This document shows positions 23,572 through 34,867 of a stretch of 64,000 nt of DNA, piece after piece. The stretch lies in the NCBI GenBank assembly GCA_963678675.1, contig OY783197.1:15370402-15434401 (forward strand), in the 5' to 3' direction. Below the pieces are notes generated by a model, which made no database searches, was not told the DNA's origin, and saw nothing but the letters and a program-made list of their open reading frames with translations. This stretch comes from Xiphydria camelus (taxonomy: Eukaryota; Arthropoda; Insecta; Hymenoptera; Xiphydriidae). The translations under genes were made by a program, and so were the position numbers. Position 1 is the first letter of the stretch; each line of letters begins with the position of its first letter.

Positions 23572-23747
23572 CTTTAACCAATTCCAACGAATAGGCCAAA
23601 TGACATGGAATAACTTTTGCATGTATTATATTTTTAACGATGTCTTCAAGACAAACTAAATATCAAAAACTGCATTATTAATTTTTGGTCAAAAAAATTC
23701 AGAAGTGTACAAAATACGAGTACACAAATTTTTATCTTCCATTACTT

Positions 23748-23969
23748 TCAACCCTTCTGAGGTCGCGCGGTGAGCGTGGCCCCGCATTTTTTTTAAATCG
23801 TCATAATTGCTTAACTACTTCCATTTGAATGATCACCGGCTACGTATTCCGTCATTGAAGTGTCGCGAATACGATGTGCTTATAATATGATAGCTCTACA
23901 TTTATTAGAAAAATGGAGAAAATATATTAATGAAGCGTGGGTGAAAAGGCGTGACCTCAGAAGGGTTAA
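23748..23969. mobile_element. piggyBac-type MITE in the palindrome core
   Basis: Inverted ends CCCTTCTGAGGTC and GACCTCAGAAGGG with TTAA at the right and TCAA (one base changed) at the left. About 220 bp, no coding sequence, and no TATA-centred palindrome next to the TIR, unlike the other TTAA elements here. Confidence 0.7.
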
Positions 23970-25584
23970 AATAACTAGCAGAAAAATAGAAGAATGAAAA
24001 ACCAAGCATGCTTGAAATTTATTTAACAGGTTTTTTTATATTTACCTTCGTGCAAAGTGATAGATTTCGTTTATGAATTCGAAGAAGATGATATAGATAA
24101 TGATATTGATTTTGATTCTTTTTGAAATTTCTAAAAATGCTGTATTGAAAAAAATTCAATTATTTATAATCATATTTGAAGATATGGATTAACAAGTTTA
24201 AGTATATGTGTTATAATAATAGGTATTTATAATTTTTGTATTATTTTTGAAATTTTCTATTAAACGTTAAAAACTTCTGTGCCCAAATAAAAAACTGTAT
24301 AATTCAACATTTCAGGAGTATTTCGATGACACCTGTAGAAGATAATTCTGAATTAAAGGTATTGTAAAAATAGAAAAAAAAATTTACAATCACCCACAAA
24401 ATAAAAGAATTTTCTTACTTAATAAAATGGATATTACTATACACTAACAAATTACCCGCATTGCTCCAACAACGTTTATTCGTCGCTAGGACGCACTACG
24501 TGTTTCAACAGAGAGAAATACTGTTTAGCTCCCACCTCTGTCGTCCTCATGGCGCAGTAGAGGTTAAGAGTAGGTAGTTGGACATGATGTGTGATATAAT
24601 CTTTTAAAAAATTCTGAATTTACAACACTTTTTAGAGCATATACCGACCCTTAGTCCCTACGATACACGTATGCCGATCATACTATGCCTTCAATATATA
24701 TTATTTTTTCTATGAATTATCGTTTCACATGCTCGGCATACGTGATACTATCATTGCAAGATGCGATTTTTTTTTGCAATAAGTAATTAACTTCTCCAAC
24801 ACAAGTTCCACGGGGACCTGTCAATTTTGCTTGGTCGTTTATCAGCATATGCATTATTACCGAAACCTCAAAGGGCATACATGATACTACCATTGCACTT
24901 TTTGACAGCGTGCCGAAGGTCTACAGAGGTAAAGAGCAGGTAGTTGGACACCTACTCCTTGGTAGAGGCACAGACGGCTTCGCGCAGTGCAGAACGCGTT
25001 TATGACTAAGAGAGAGTCGGGAATATATACGCGTTCTCTGTCGGTCCCCAGTACAGTGGTGCGGCCACAGATTTCATTCAGGACTGCTACTCACCAGAAA
25101 ATCAGTTGTATTATATTATATTATATCTCCACACAGAAGGTATTCAGTGCGAAGCCGTAGAGGACTTTTTTTTAGATAATAATCTAACGAATACCAAGTT
25201 AAAAGAAAACAAATTGTTCCCCAATGTTTTCAGTGAAAAAAATCGGTTTAAAATCTAAAATAATCAATAATCGCATTAAAACCCTCGTACGTCCCTCGGG
25301 TCTATAATGACCCACAGCGTTCAATATCGATAAGTTATTATTATGCCTTTAGAGATAATCTTCTGAAATTTTTAGACATTGTTTCTTTCTTATAACGATA
25401 ATTTTTCATGATGGAAATAAGCATGTAATTATGTAATTTTGTCGACAACAAAAAACTGCACGTACAAGGTCTTCGGGTCATATATGACCCATACTGTAGA
25501 ATATTTTATTTGTATTCAGGTACCATTTGTAGTCAATGTACCATTTTTCTTATATTATGCAGTTTCCAGTGATTTCATAATACT

Positions 25585-26187
25585 TCAGACAAATTTTATA
25601 AAGTGTACGTAGTTTGTTTGCTGAATGACCATGCATGTAGAGACGGAGTACGGACGTGTTCGTTCCTGCTCTGCTCGGTTCTCCTGCAGGTATCTCTCCA
25701 AGTAGTGCGAGGAATGTCTGTCTGATGGTTTAGCGTATATAATACCACCCATTACAATTGAAAGACCGAGAAATTTTTCAAATTTATCTTTTGTGAGAGG
25801 ACGCCATTTCTTCATATGAGAATTTTCAACCTGATGATTTTGAGTTTCATAACGATTTGTCTCCTCTATAATCCTTTCAAGCAGACGAGAATCAAAAAAT
25901 AATTGAAATAATCGATTGGACTATTTCCCGATATAAAGATTTTCGGATTTATTTCGGAGCTACCTTCGAAATCTTTGATTGATCGGTAAAAATACGGGTA
26001 CTTGTACTTTTGGTTCGGATTCGCCACTAGTCCAAGCTTCGTTTTCAGCCATTGCATTATTGGATACTACTGTATCAATACAACCGTAAAGAACAGGTGA
26101 GCGAGGCAGGCTTATAGATTGCGCGGAGCGTTGCGTTTGCGCGAACGAATTCGCGATATGCCACCTATAAGGCTTTTCGCGTATCAC
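25585..26187 (-). pseudogene. piggyBac transposase, N-terminal remnant
   Basis: The minus strand reads EAWTSGESEPKVQVP, then an LFFDSRLLERIIEETNRYE stretch, then WRPLTKDKFEKFLGLSIVMG. This order (acidic N-terminus, ETNRYA-like motif, W-x-P-x-T, FLGL-x-I-x-MG) is the start of piggyBac transposase DDE domains. Stops and frame changes interrupt it, and the catalytic aspartates further on are absent, so it is dead. Confidence 0.8.
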
Positions 26188-26199
26188 GTGTCATCATTC

Positions 26200-26575
26200 A
26201 CCATATTGTATTCGCCATTTTGGATTTGAGACTAGACCGATATGGACATCAGCATCGTAATGAGCGACCCCGAAAACCCCCGAGTAACAAGTTTCGGGCC
26301 ATAATCTTCAAATTTTTAAAATTTCTGGAATTCATCATCCGCCATCTTGGATTTGAGAAAATAGACCAATTTGGACTTGAGCATCGTAATGAGCGATCCA
26401 AAATACCCCTGAGCAACAAGTTTCGGGCCATAATCTTCAAATTCTAAATATTTCTGGAATTCATCATCCGCCATATTGCATTCGCCATCTTGAATTTGAG
26501 AATAGAGCGATTTGGATATCAGCATCATAATGGGCGACCCAAAAAACCCCCGAGTAACAAGTTTTAAGCGATAAT
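26200..26575. repeat. Three tandem copies of a CGCCAT-TTGGATTTGAG unit
   Basis: Units starting near 26210, 26337 and 26468 share ATCCGCCATNTTG, CATCGTAATGAGCGA and AGTAACAAGTTTCGGG. Period about 127-130 bp. A similar phrase (CCGCCATCTTGAATTTTT ... CAGCGACCCAAAAAA) occurs in the TIRs of the 37.7-44.6 kb element, so the unit may derive from an element end. It lies within the piggyBac element. Confidence 0.65.
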
Positions 26576-27389
26576 CTTTCCTGCCAAATTTTTTCCACTG
26601 GATCCAAAGTCGATTTTGCCCTGCGTCCGGGGTGGTCGATATATCGACCAGCAGTTAGGTCGGGGGCCTCCAAATAGGAAATTTATTGATTTTATTTATA
26701 AATTTTACGTTTAAGAAAAGTCGATTTTAACTGAAATTTCCCCGGGCTCTAAAGGTTAATATATACATACATCCTACCCTTGGGTGATATATGACCCGAA
26801 GGACTTAAGTGTAAGTATAAATGAGGGCCGTACGAGGGTTAATAATGCATTAATTTTTTTTTCTTTATCTCTCAAAATGTAGGTCTACTCCTGTAGATGC
26901 GATTTAAAAAAAAAATCATCGAAAAAGAGTAATTTTTCGATTTCTTATGAATTTTTTAAGCGCAGCATGCTCCCTTAGGTGGTGCGCAAACTTTGAACGC
27001 ATTTTGCCGCTTCCCTATTGCATATAGGTAAAAATTTCACTAAGACTTTTTTATTACAAATTCGATTGTTTACAACTTTTATTTGAAGATTTTCTCGTTA
27101 TTCTTGAAAGTTGAAGAGATATTCGCAAAAAATCGGTTTTTTTTTGTTTACATCTCTTTTTTAAACAATCCGACCGGGGATGATCCTTCAAAATATCAGG
27201 AAGTTGTTGTAGGGTGCAAAAAGTACCTACTATAAAAAATTCAGATCCTCTTTAATTATTTCTAATTCAGGACTTCAATGACTGGACTAGTTAGGCTATG
27301 GTGGAATAACTACAAGGTAGAATGTTTTACTGGTTTTATAGCTCAGAATTTCGTATGTTCCAAATATGGAACAGTAGGCTATAAGAGAC

Positions 27390-27671
27390 TAAGATATAAG
27401 GCGATGCTCACTAACAAGATCTGAAATTGATTTAGCAAGTACAGAAACTTTTAGCTATCTACGAATGTAAGGTAATTACCGACCTGTAGTTAGTTATTAG
27501 AACTCATTATTTGCTGAATGTTAAGAATAATTATTTGTCGCTACGGCAGTCTCGAGTGGACAAATAACTAACCACAGGTCGGTAAATACATCGTATTCGT
27601 ACCAAGTTAAAAGTCTCTGTTCTTGTCAAATCAATTTTAAATCTTGTTAGTAAGCATCGCCTTAGATTTTA
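27390..27671. mobile_element. Foldback MITE inserted in the palindrome right arm
   Basis: Inverted arms of about 115 bp begin AAGGCGATGC and include ACCGACCTGTRGTTAGT. The left arm of the giant palindrome lacks it (uninterrupted sequence near 21025-21045, TAACTCACTATCC in complement), which defines it as a later insertion. Confidence 0.75.
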
Positions 27672-27779
27672 ACTCACTAACCTACAATATTTTCCCCGCG
27701 TAATCGATCATGCTAAAGGGCTTACAATTTATTTTACTGCATGAAAGTCATTAGTCATGATATTGCTATTGCATGGTAA

Positions 27780-28380
27780 GACATTCTGCACACGGAGCGT
27801 ATCGTTATAGACGCGTATTAGATGCTACGTACGGAACGTATACGCTTTTGTGCTGCTCACTTGTATTTTTATGGAGAACTGTACACGAGGCGTCAGCGGT
27901 GAAGATTCGTCAAAGCAGATAAACTGCAAATTATCGGGCGTACAGCGGTGTCAGTCGCTTAGCTGCATGTGTAGCATATAAAGGGTCCTATTTGTATATA
28001 AAATGGCCGATAAAACCGTGAAATTTGTGCAATTAATTGAAAATCATCAGTGTGTTTGTATAATAATATCTTACAAGACTATTCCAGAAAGGATGTCACA
28101 GAAAAAGCTAATGGCTAATCTCCTATTACGATTTCTCTGGATATAGGGATGCACTCAGAATTTCCTTTTTTTCTTTTTATTCCGACGACGTAGGTACCAG
28201 AGAAGCGATATATCTTCTTCGTCACTAGACATCGTTTCAACTGCCATTAAATTTGAATTTCATACGATATCTGTACGTTTAATGTACGCCTCGTGTACAG
28301 TCTTCTAGGCGTATAGGAATCGTCGCTGCAGGACGAATCTTGTACGCGTCTATGACGATAAGCTCCGTGTGCAGAAGGCC
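27780..28380. mobile_element. PIF/Harbinger deletion derivative, TAA duplication
   Basis: Ends contain TTCTGCACACGGAGC in inverted orientation, flanked by TAA at 27777-27779 and 28381-28383. The left palindrome arm retains the single empty TAA site near 20930. Inside, the plus strand from ATG 28003 starts a MADF-like protein (VKFVQLIENHQC, then after a frameshift LYNNILQDYSRKDV). The minus strand from ATG 28232 starts MSSDEEDISLLWYLRRRNKK, then KRKF and a stop, resembling a HARBI1-type transposase start. The two gene starts converge on a deleted middle near 28130. Confidence 0.75.
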
Positions 28381-28823
28381 TAAGGCTAGTCGTTACTCGA
28401 TAAATGACGTTATCACGCTAAAGAGATGACGTTAAAAATGTCTGTACAGTTAGATTAAAAATCACAATTTTAATGAAACATAATTTTTTTCTCGGCAATA
28501 CAATAACTCTCCAATAATAACCGGAAAAATTACATGATAATCAGAATTTTACGATGAATGTTGCCAGATATGTTGGTCCGTAAGTGGATAGACATCCTAA
28601 AGGTTTATATCTCTGAATATTTTTACGTAAGTAAATAAATTTCATTCGGTTGCAAATCTCATTTACGTGACGATATGAAATATTTTGATCGAAATTGTCT
28701 AAAAATGAATAATTTATTTGTGAGAAATGAATCGACGGCTATCTAAACTTAACGCTTGCTGAAGAATTTATCAATTTTAGATTTATGGGGTACTTGCTAT
28801 GAATTCGGGTTTCTTTCACATCG

Positions 28824-29563
28824 TTAAGGGGGTATTACTGTCTAGACGCTTCAAAAATTCGATTTTTTTTTTGCATTTTCTTATAATTTGGGGGCTTGAG
28901 AATGTGTCTTAAAAATACTAATTTGAAATTCGTAGAACTCCCATAGTTACAGAGGCTTAAAGGCTCCGGTGCGTTGGGGCGCAGCAGGTAGTCATCAACT
29001 TTAAACGCGTTTTTCTCGAAACATCTTTCAAGTCGGGCGCACGTTTTTCTCAAAAACTATTGGACCGATTGACTTCTGGTTTTGCACACATTTCGAGGGA
29101 ACCTTCACCTATGGTCTGAACTAGAATAATACCGATATAGCTTGAATATTTTAGCCCTGCTCTCATGTTTTAGTTGACAATTTTTCGGGAAAATTAAACT
29201 TTAATCTTCAAACAGCTGCGATTGCGATACAGAATTTCGTACCTACTTAGTTCTAGTTCAGACGATAACTGCATTCATATAGATTTAAAAAAAAATTTGT
29301 TCTTCTGTCTCAGATGACTAGGACCGCCACAATATGGTCGCCCGATTGGACGAGCGTCTCACGCCACGATCTGCATAACAGCGCATAACTTGTATAGATT
29401 CCAATAAAATGTTTTATACAAATTTGTGTTGTTAGTTGAAACATGTCTTATTATGCGTCAAAAACCCCGGCACTCTCTCTCTCTGTAGGTTTGATAGTTT
29501 TCGCAAAATTAATTCCTAAAAATTACATTAAAAACAAGCGTCTAGACAGTAATACCCCCTTAA
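28824..29563. mobile_element. Kolobok-type MITE (TTAA, 740 bp)
   Basis: TTAA flanks and inverted ends GGGGGTATTACTGTCTAGAC with the complement at 29538-29559. Internally, TTTAAACGCGTTTTTCTC and TCAAGTCGGGCG near 29000-29040 resemble 3225-3280 of the autonomous Kolobok, tying it to that family. The inner TIR again has an AAAATTCGATTTTTTT stretch. No coding sequence. Confidence 0.75.
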
Positions 29564-30225
29564 GCAACTAGGTACATGTAATCAATGACAATCTTTTTCC
29601 TGTAACTGATTGCTTTTTACGATAAAACAGCGTAGCGATATAAAATTAAATTGTTTTAAACAATTATTAGCTGTATTCAGTAGATCTGATTATTCGCCAA
29701 GTATTTATTTCACCTTCATTGATCTAATGCTTAATTTTAACTGAAATATGTTGAACATTCAATCGCCAATGACATCTACTGAGCATGAATTTTGTCATCT
29801 AATATAAGCCCAATTGAAATGCTTCAAAGAAAACCACTAAGCTCGATATTACCCAGCTTGTTGACAGTTCGAAAATTTATATAACACCGCGGTTTCTACG
29901 CTATTTTATCATAGAAAGTAATACACCATTAGAACTAAATTGCAATTGATTGTAAGAAGCATCCTAACGATATAAAATAAGTCCGAATTCGTACCTACCT
30001 ACTCCACAAATCTAGAATGGTTGAACATTCTAGTAACCATTAAATTGACGTAATCGTCATTTCATATTTCGTTTGATCTTATATTGTTAATATTCTATTA
30101 AATAGACCTATTCATACTTATACTACTTTTACGAGCAAATTGGTATAATTACAATTAGTTTCTCTCCTTTCTACTATTATATAGGATTTGAAAGTATGGG
30201 GGTTGTATAAGAAAAGAATGAAAGC

Positions 30226-30226
<1 letters not shown>

Positions 30227-30281
<55 letters not shown>
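30227..30281. repeat. (AC)n microsatellite
   Basis: About 27 uninterrupted AC dinucleotides within the NOL6 intron. The flanks are unique sequence. Confidence 0.95.
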
Positions 30282-30283
<2 letters not shown>

Positions 30284-30401
30284 GATTATAATTTCTTTGC
30301 ATGTTATACGTAATGAAATGATACAAACATTTTTTATCATAGCAAAGATTTTTTATTACTGATTAGTAGAATAAGCTGATAATAATCATTCTATATAGTG
30401 T

Positions 30402-30950
30402 GTTACGTTTTGGAGGTTCGCACGAAGTGAAGCTTCATTTTACCTACATTTCTCCCACCGATAAATAACAAGACCACAATAATCGGTGGGACAAGTATTT
30501 ATCAACTTGTGCCATGTTTCGTCGTAGCCGTTTTTATTGACGTTTAGGGATAAGAAGGATAGCTTGGCACAGTAAAACATAAATCAATTGTCATCATCAG
30601 TAATGCGGTAGGTTCTTCTCGGCAGCTACCGGGTTTAAGGTTTATTTATAAAGGCTTAGAAACATCTCAAATTAAGCGCGCGAGGCTTCTAAATTTGGCG
30701 ATAGTTCTAGTCTGTGCGGAAACAGATTTTAACAAATCAGGGAAAGGGGATATTTCCTAAAAGATTAGAATAGATCTATAAATAGGAGCGAATCCCTTTT
30801 TCAATGCAGTTAGGAAGACGGTCAAAAGACCAGTCACTTAAGCAGTTTTTTCTAGCATCTCTTTTTCTCAATCAAACTGAACATAATGTTGTACACGCAT
30901 AGTTCAACACGAATAAAGGACAAATGTGTTTTAGTACAAACTTTTACGCA
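30402..30950 (+). other. Possible solo LTR, weakly supported
   Basis: The segment starts TGTTACGTTTTGGAGG, has TATAAATAGG at about 30776, AATAAAG at about 30911 and a possible CA end near 30950, the order expected for U3-R-U5 of an LTR. No second LTR, primer-binding site or clear target duplication was found, so this could also be unrelated sequence with a TATA box. Confidence 0.25.
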
Positions 30951-31699
30951 TCCTAGTTTAGAGTAACCTTTCGTAAAAAAGAGAGAAAGAGAAGTGGTAT
31001 TGCGTGTGCGCTAAATTCGTCGATGAACTAGGAAAAGAAGCTAGGAAACTCAGAAATTCAGAAAATTGTATCATTCTCTATACAAGCAGAGTAGTTCAAC
31101 CGTAATACAAAACACTGTTCATTGGTGCCATAATACGATTTTAAGGGGTTTAATTATTTCTTGAAAAAAGACCTTTTTTCTTCGCTGAATGATTTTCAAA
31201 TGGTGAAAAATATGAAAAAGAAATTTAAATAAAAGTTTTGTGGTTTCGTGGCTGTAAAAAATTGGGAGATGGTTTTCGAAAAAATTTCTTTTCTAAACTA
31301 TCCCCCCCCGTAACGCACTAAGTTCCGTTAGAGGAAATAAGCTAATTACTCAAGGATAATCCCTTTCGGAATACATCGAGGTTCGAGGGTCGGGAAGGCC
31401 CGGCAATTAGCGGTACCTGTTTACGTGTACTCAGGTTAACGGATATCATTAAAACGGACTACTAGTGAAAGAATAGCTACGATTCCCGGAATATACCGTC
31501 CGCCGGGGGAATTCCAGGTACAGAACGCATCTGCACTTCAAATTTGCAAAACTAAATTAAATTTTTAACAAAAATATCAAGTATGAGAATATAAAAAATG
31601 TAAATTTCTATCGCAATTGTATTGTAGAATCGAATAAATCGATTCTCAATTGCAAAAACCGAAAAAATTGAATTTCGTCGATTATAGCGCCATCTGCCA

Positions 31700-31965
31700 C
31701 GAATCGAAAAAAATGTTTCAAATAAAAGTTATGTAGTTTTTAATGTAGAATGCGAATATGCAATCAAAAGTGGGGGTTCCTATTTAAGATTTTGAAGCTT
31801 CCCCCTGCCCCACCCACAGGGGTTGGGGTGTGGGATCAATCTTGGTATCATTTGATAGTTTAAAAAAAAAATATCGGATACGTATTTTTTCGTTTCCCGT
31901 TCTGAAGCGTACTTTTCGAGATATTCAACCGTTTCCATACTTTACGGACACCCTGTATATTGGCG
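31700..31965. repeat. Single right half of a mariner-derived foldback
   Basis: GGGGTTCCTATTTAAGATTT followed by a C-rich stretch resembles 13200-13260 of the 12510-13381 element, and the segment ends CGGACACCCTGTATA. The left half is missing. Preceding sequence 30951-31699 shows nothing recognisable. Confidence 0.45.
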
Positions 31966-31972
31966 TGAACAG

Positions 31973-32918
31973 TTACAGCCCGTTCACACGATACGGTTTT
32001 TTCCCGTTTCGGTATTTTACCGAATCCGTTTTTTTACCGTGTGCTGCAGTGGCGCATACATTTAAATGGGCGCGTTCACACGGTACGTCTTCGAAACTCA
32101 TACGGCAATTTCACCGATTCGGTCGAGACTGGCGTTCGGTTTTCGGGGGTCGTGTTCACACGATACGGTTTTTTCCCGTTTCGGTAAATTCACCGAATCG
32201 GTTTTTTACCGTGTGCTGCAGTGGCGCATACATTTAAATGGGCGCGTTCACACGGTACGTCTTCGAAACGCATACGGCAATTTCACCGATTCGGTCGCGA
32301 CTGACATTCGGTCTTGTCACTGAAAACCGAATGGCCCGATTCGGGAAAATAATCAAATCGGTTGCTAGTGGCAATGTTTATGCATCGAAGTGTTCAGACA
32401 GGATAGTTTTTGTACTGATAGGGCTCATGCATGGCCGGGTGATGGCGCGACAATAAACAATGATTTTAACCCTTTTAGTACCGGACGACGATATATCGTC
32501 GTTCTCTGCACTTGCGAAAAGTGCCAGCGACGATATATCGTTGCGTATGCGATGGCGCCATGTTCTTCGCATTACGAAAAGCTCTATCTGAAAATAAATT
32601 TATAAAACGTTATAAACGATCTAATAACATTGCAAAGTAATGTAATAAAAATTGTTTTTGAGTATCCTTTGCATTCGCTCGAGCGGCACTGTTTCGACGC
32701 CCGGGCGATTAGTTGACACGTCCACTCGACGTGTGCGAAACACTTGCCAGAGCCGTAGCCGAGATAGGTATAGTGTCAGGGGGCTGACCGATTCGGTAGA
32801 ATTTTACCGAAACGGTGAAAAACCGTATAGTCTGAACGGGCTGTTCGGTAAAATTACCGAAACGGTGAAAAACCGCATCGTGTGAACGAAAAAACCGTAT
32901 CGTGTGAACGGGCTGTAA
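31973..32918. mobile_element. Word-rich TIR element, CAGCCCGTTCACACG ends
   Basis: Ends TTA then CAGCCCGTTCACACGATACG, and the complement followed by TAA. The words ACCGAAACGGT, CCGATTCGGT and CACACGATACGG recur in both orientations throughout. A unit of about 190 bp (32000-32160 against 32155-32300) is tandemly duplicated at the left. Near 32430-32455 is a GCATGGCCGGGTGATGGCGC module also found in the 56775-57364 element. At 32466 a TTAACCCTTTTAGTACCGG piggyBac-like left end with the palindrome ACGACGATATATCGTCGT is nested. No coding sequence is recognised. Confidence 0.7.
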
Positions 32919-34473
32919 GATGGTCTTGTATGTTCGTATATGGGTGATTCTACTGAAATTGCGATATTTTTATCCACCATGTTTTTTATCTCTAAACTAT
33001 TGATAATCTCGCAATTCCGAATGATTTTCTTATGTAATTATATTATTTAAAGTTTTCAGTCCCAAACTACCCTTACCGACCATGCTCAAGTCCCACGAGT
33101 ACGTAAAAACAATCACGCATGTCAGTACCGTGGCATGTCTATTTTCAAAAAATAAATATTTCCGCCATATTTACTACTATTATTTACAGTGAAATTTTGA
33201 TACCGATAATCAGTGTTTAAAAGGGTTCTAGTATCAATACGCTAATTAATCAACTTAATATTTGATTTCAAGGCGGTAAACAGTGTTTAAAGTTTGTCCA
33301 CTAGTTTTGAGCAAATGTGTCACTTTTTATTTTGTCTGCGGTGTTAGTGCTTCAAATGTATCAATAATGGCTCAGACGGTCAAATTTTATTTGTTAAACC
33401 TCATATAACATAAATACATCGTTGGTGACCGCTCAAATTATCATCTTTCGGAGTGGAGCAGCTTAACTTATACGAAAAAGGTATGTCATAAAATTTTCTG
33501 TCAGTACCGTGGTATGGGATTTCTTTTCACTGCTTCAATGATTTATTTTGAAAATTTTATATTACACTACCTATATATTTAGTGGTCGAAACTCAATTCT
33601 CACTGGAAGTTGCTCTATGACGGAGATTAAATTAACCATGAAATGTCAGTATAATAACCGTATATAACCATGGCTCATTTTTACTATTTTTTGTTAAAAA
33701 TGGATTCTGTTATTTTATCTTATGAAAATCACAATTTTTGTTTAAGATAACTCCAGAATGTAAAAACAAACAACGGCCGCAGAATTAGCCAGTAATTAAA
33801 AAACGAAGATTTTAATGGCTGTAAACAGATGTAATCAATATTTCTAATAAATAAATAATAAAAAAATTATTATAAATAAGCTGATTATGTCAGAGTATTT
33901 TGAAAATGGTCCCAATTTGAAAGACTTACAATAAATTATTATTTACAATTCGCGAACATTGCTCATTTACGTATGAAAATGCTGAAATTTGGGAATTGGG
34001 CTATTACTCAGAGGTTTTTGAAGTTGTTGCGCGACTGCTGCGTGAATCACCATATTTCTATACATATAATCGAAATATCAACCGAAATTGACTCTGGAGG
34101 CATGTTTATAATTGCGAAAAATGAAATTTAAAATATCACCATTTCGGTAGAATAGGGGGGTTCGGAAAAAAAATAGGAAAAAATGATTTCAGGTTGAAAT
34201 GAAAACTAAGAGGCACAGAAATCGATCAACAAAAAATTTTTGGAAAAATAACAACTTCACTCACAGTTATAAACACATAAAGTTAGGGCATGGTCCGCCG
34301 AAACGATTTCCTATTGGTTTGACGTCATTTCTAAGCTCGAACGCTTACGTTTCAAATAGGCTTTTCGACGAAAATAATTTTTTTAAATTTTTTAACGTCT
34401 CAGTTGTGTTTTCTAACGCAAAATTTATTATTTTAAAGCACATTTCAAAAATACCGAACCTCCCTATTACCCA
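32919..34473. other. AT-rich intronic spacer
   Basis: Nothing recognisable. GTCAGTACCGTGG occurs twice (about 33120 and 33500). The plus frame at 34199-34540 has no family resemblance. Confidence 0.35.
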
Positions 34474-34593
34474 TATAGGGATGTTCACGCCCAGGTTCCG
34501 AAACTGGGTAGAGCTTAATTCAAATGTGCCGCATACGTGAACCAATAGTGATCCTGCCGTCACTGAGCAGGTACAGGTTATGATTTTTGGTTA

Positions 34594-34867
34594 TACAGTA
34601 GGTACCTAAAACCTCGTTTATCGCAACTTTCACTTATTACAAGTCTCACTTATTGCAGGGCAGAAGTCTCGTTTATTGCAACCCCTCCGTCTCCCACCGC
34701 GCATGATAGTTTCAACCCTTCCGACTCCCACCGCGCACGGTGGCCAATCACGAGCGACCAGTGCGAAATCGCCTTGAGTCGAGAAACGGGGTGGGGGCCC
34801 CTCTCGAGTTCCGATAAACGAGAGGCATACGATTCGAGGGGCTTGCAATAAACGAGATTTTACTGTA
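34594..34867. mobile_element. Pogo/Tigger-like MITE
   Basis: The right end is CAATAAACGAGATTTTACTG then TA; the left end is TACAGTAGGTACC then AAAACCTCGTTTATCGC. CAGTAAAATCTCGTTTAT-type termini with TA duplication are characteristic of pogo/Tigger elements. CTCGTTTATTGCAA and CACTTATTGCA words recur inside. It is nested in the 34474-36867 element. Confidence 0.65.

Larger units (their letters stand above)
25276..26842 (-). mobile_element. piggyBac element, degraded, inserted in the right palindrome arm
   Basis: TTAA at 25276-25279 and 26839-26842, with ends AACCCTCGTACG and CGTACGAGGG. The uninterrupted site survives in the left arm near 21665-21680 (ATTAATAATGC), which confirms the borders and the duplication. 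TATA-centred palindromes occur at 25298-25313, 25475-25490 (GGGTCATATATGACCC, perfect) and 26782-26797. A fourth, TGGTCGATATATCGACCA, lies at 26633-26650. Transposase remnants occupy 25585-26187. Confidence 0.85.
20707..28600. mobile_element. 7.9-kb imperfect palindrome (giant foldback element)
   Basis: The left arm (20707-22890) and right arm (24066-28600) are inverse complements from the outer ends (GTCTCCATCCACTTATGG / CCGTAAGTGGATAGAC) to the inner edge (GAAGAAGATGATATAG). The right arm is about 2.4 kb longer because it contains three insertions missing from the left arm: a piggyBac element, a foldback MITE and a Harbinger derivative. No transposase of its own was recognised. The core (22890-24066) contains a direct duplication, an AGAAC-rich block and a TTAA MITE. 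Confidence 0.8.

Noticed and set aside
30402..30950. Full LTR retrotransposon
   Set aside because: No gag, pol or second LTR nearby; kept only as a weak solo LTR candidate.
31830..32456. Overlapping frames of 72-135 codons
   Set aside because: They come from the tandem CACACGATACGG/ACCGAAACGG word structure of a non-coding element; two frames share identical segments because of the internal duplication.
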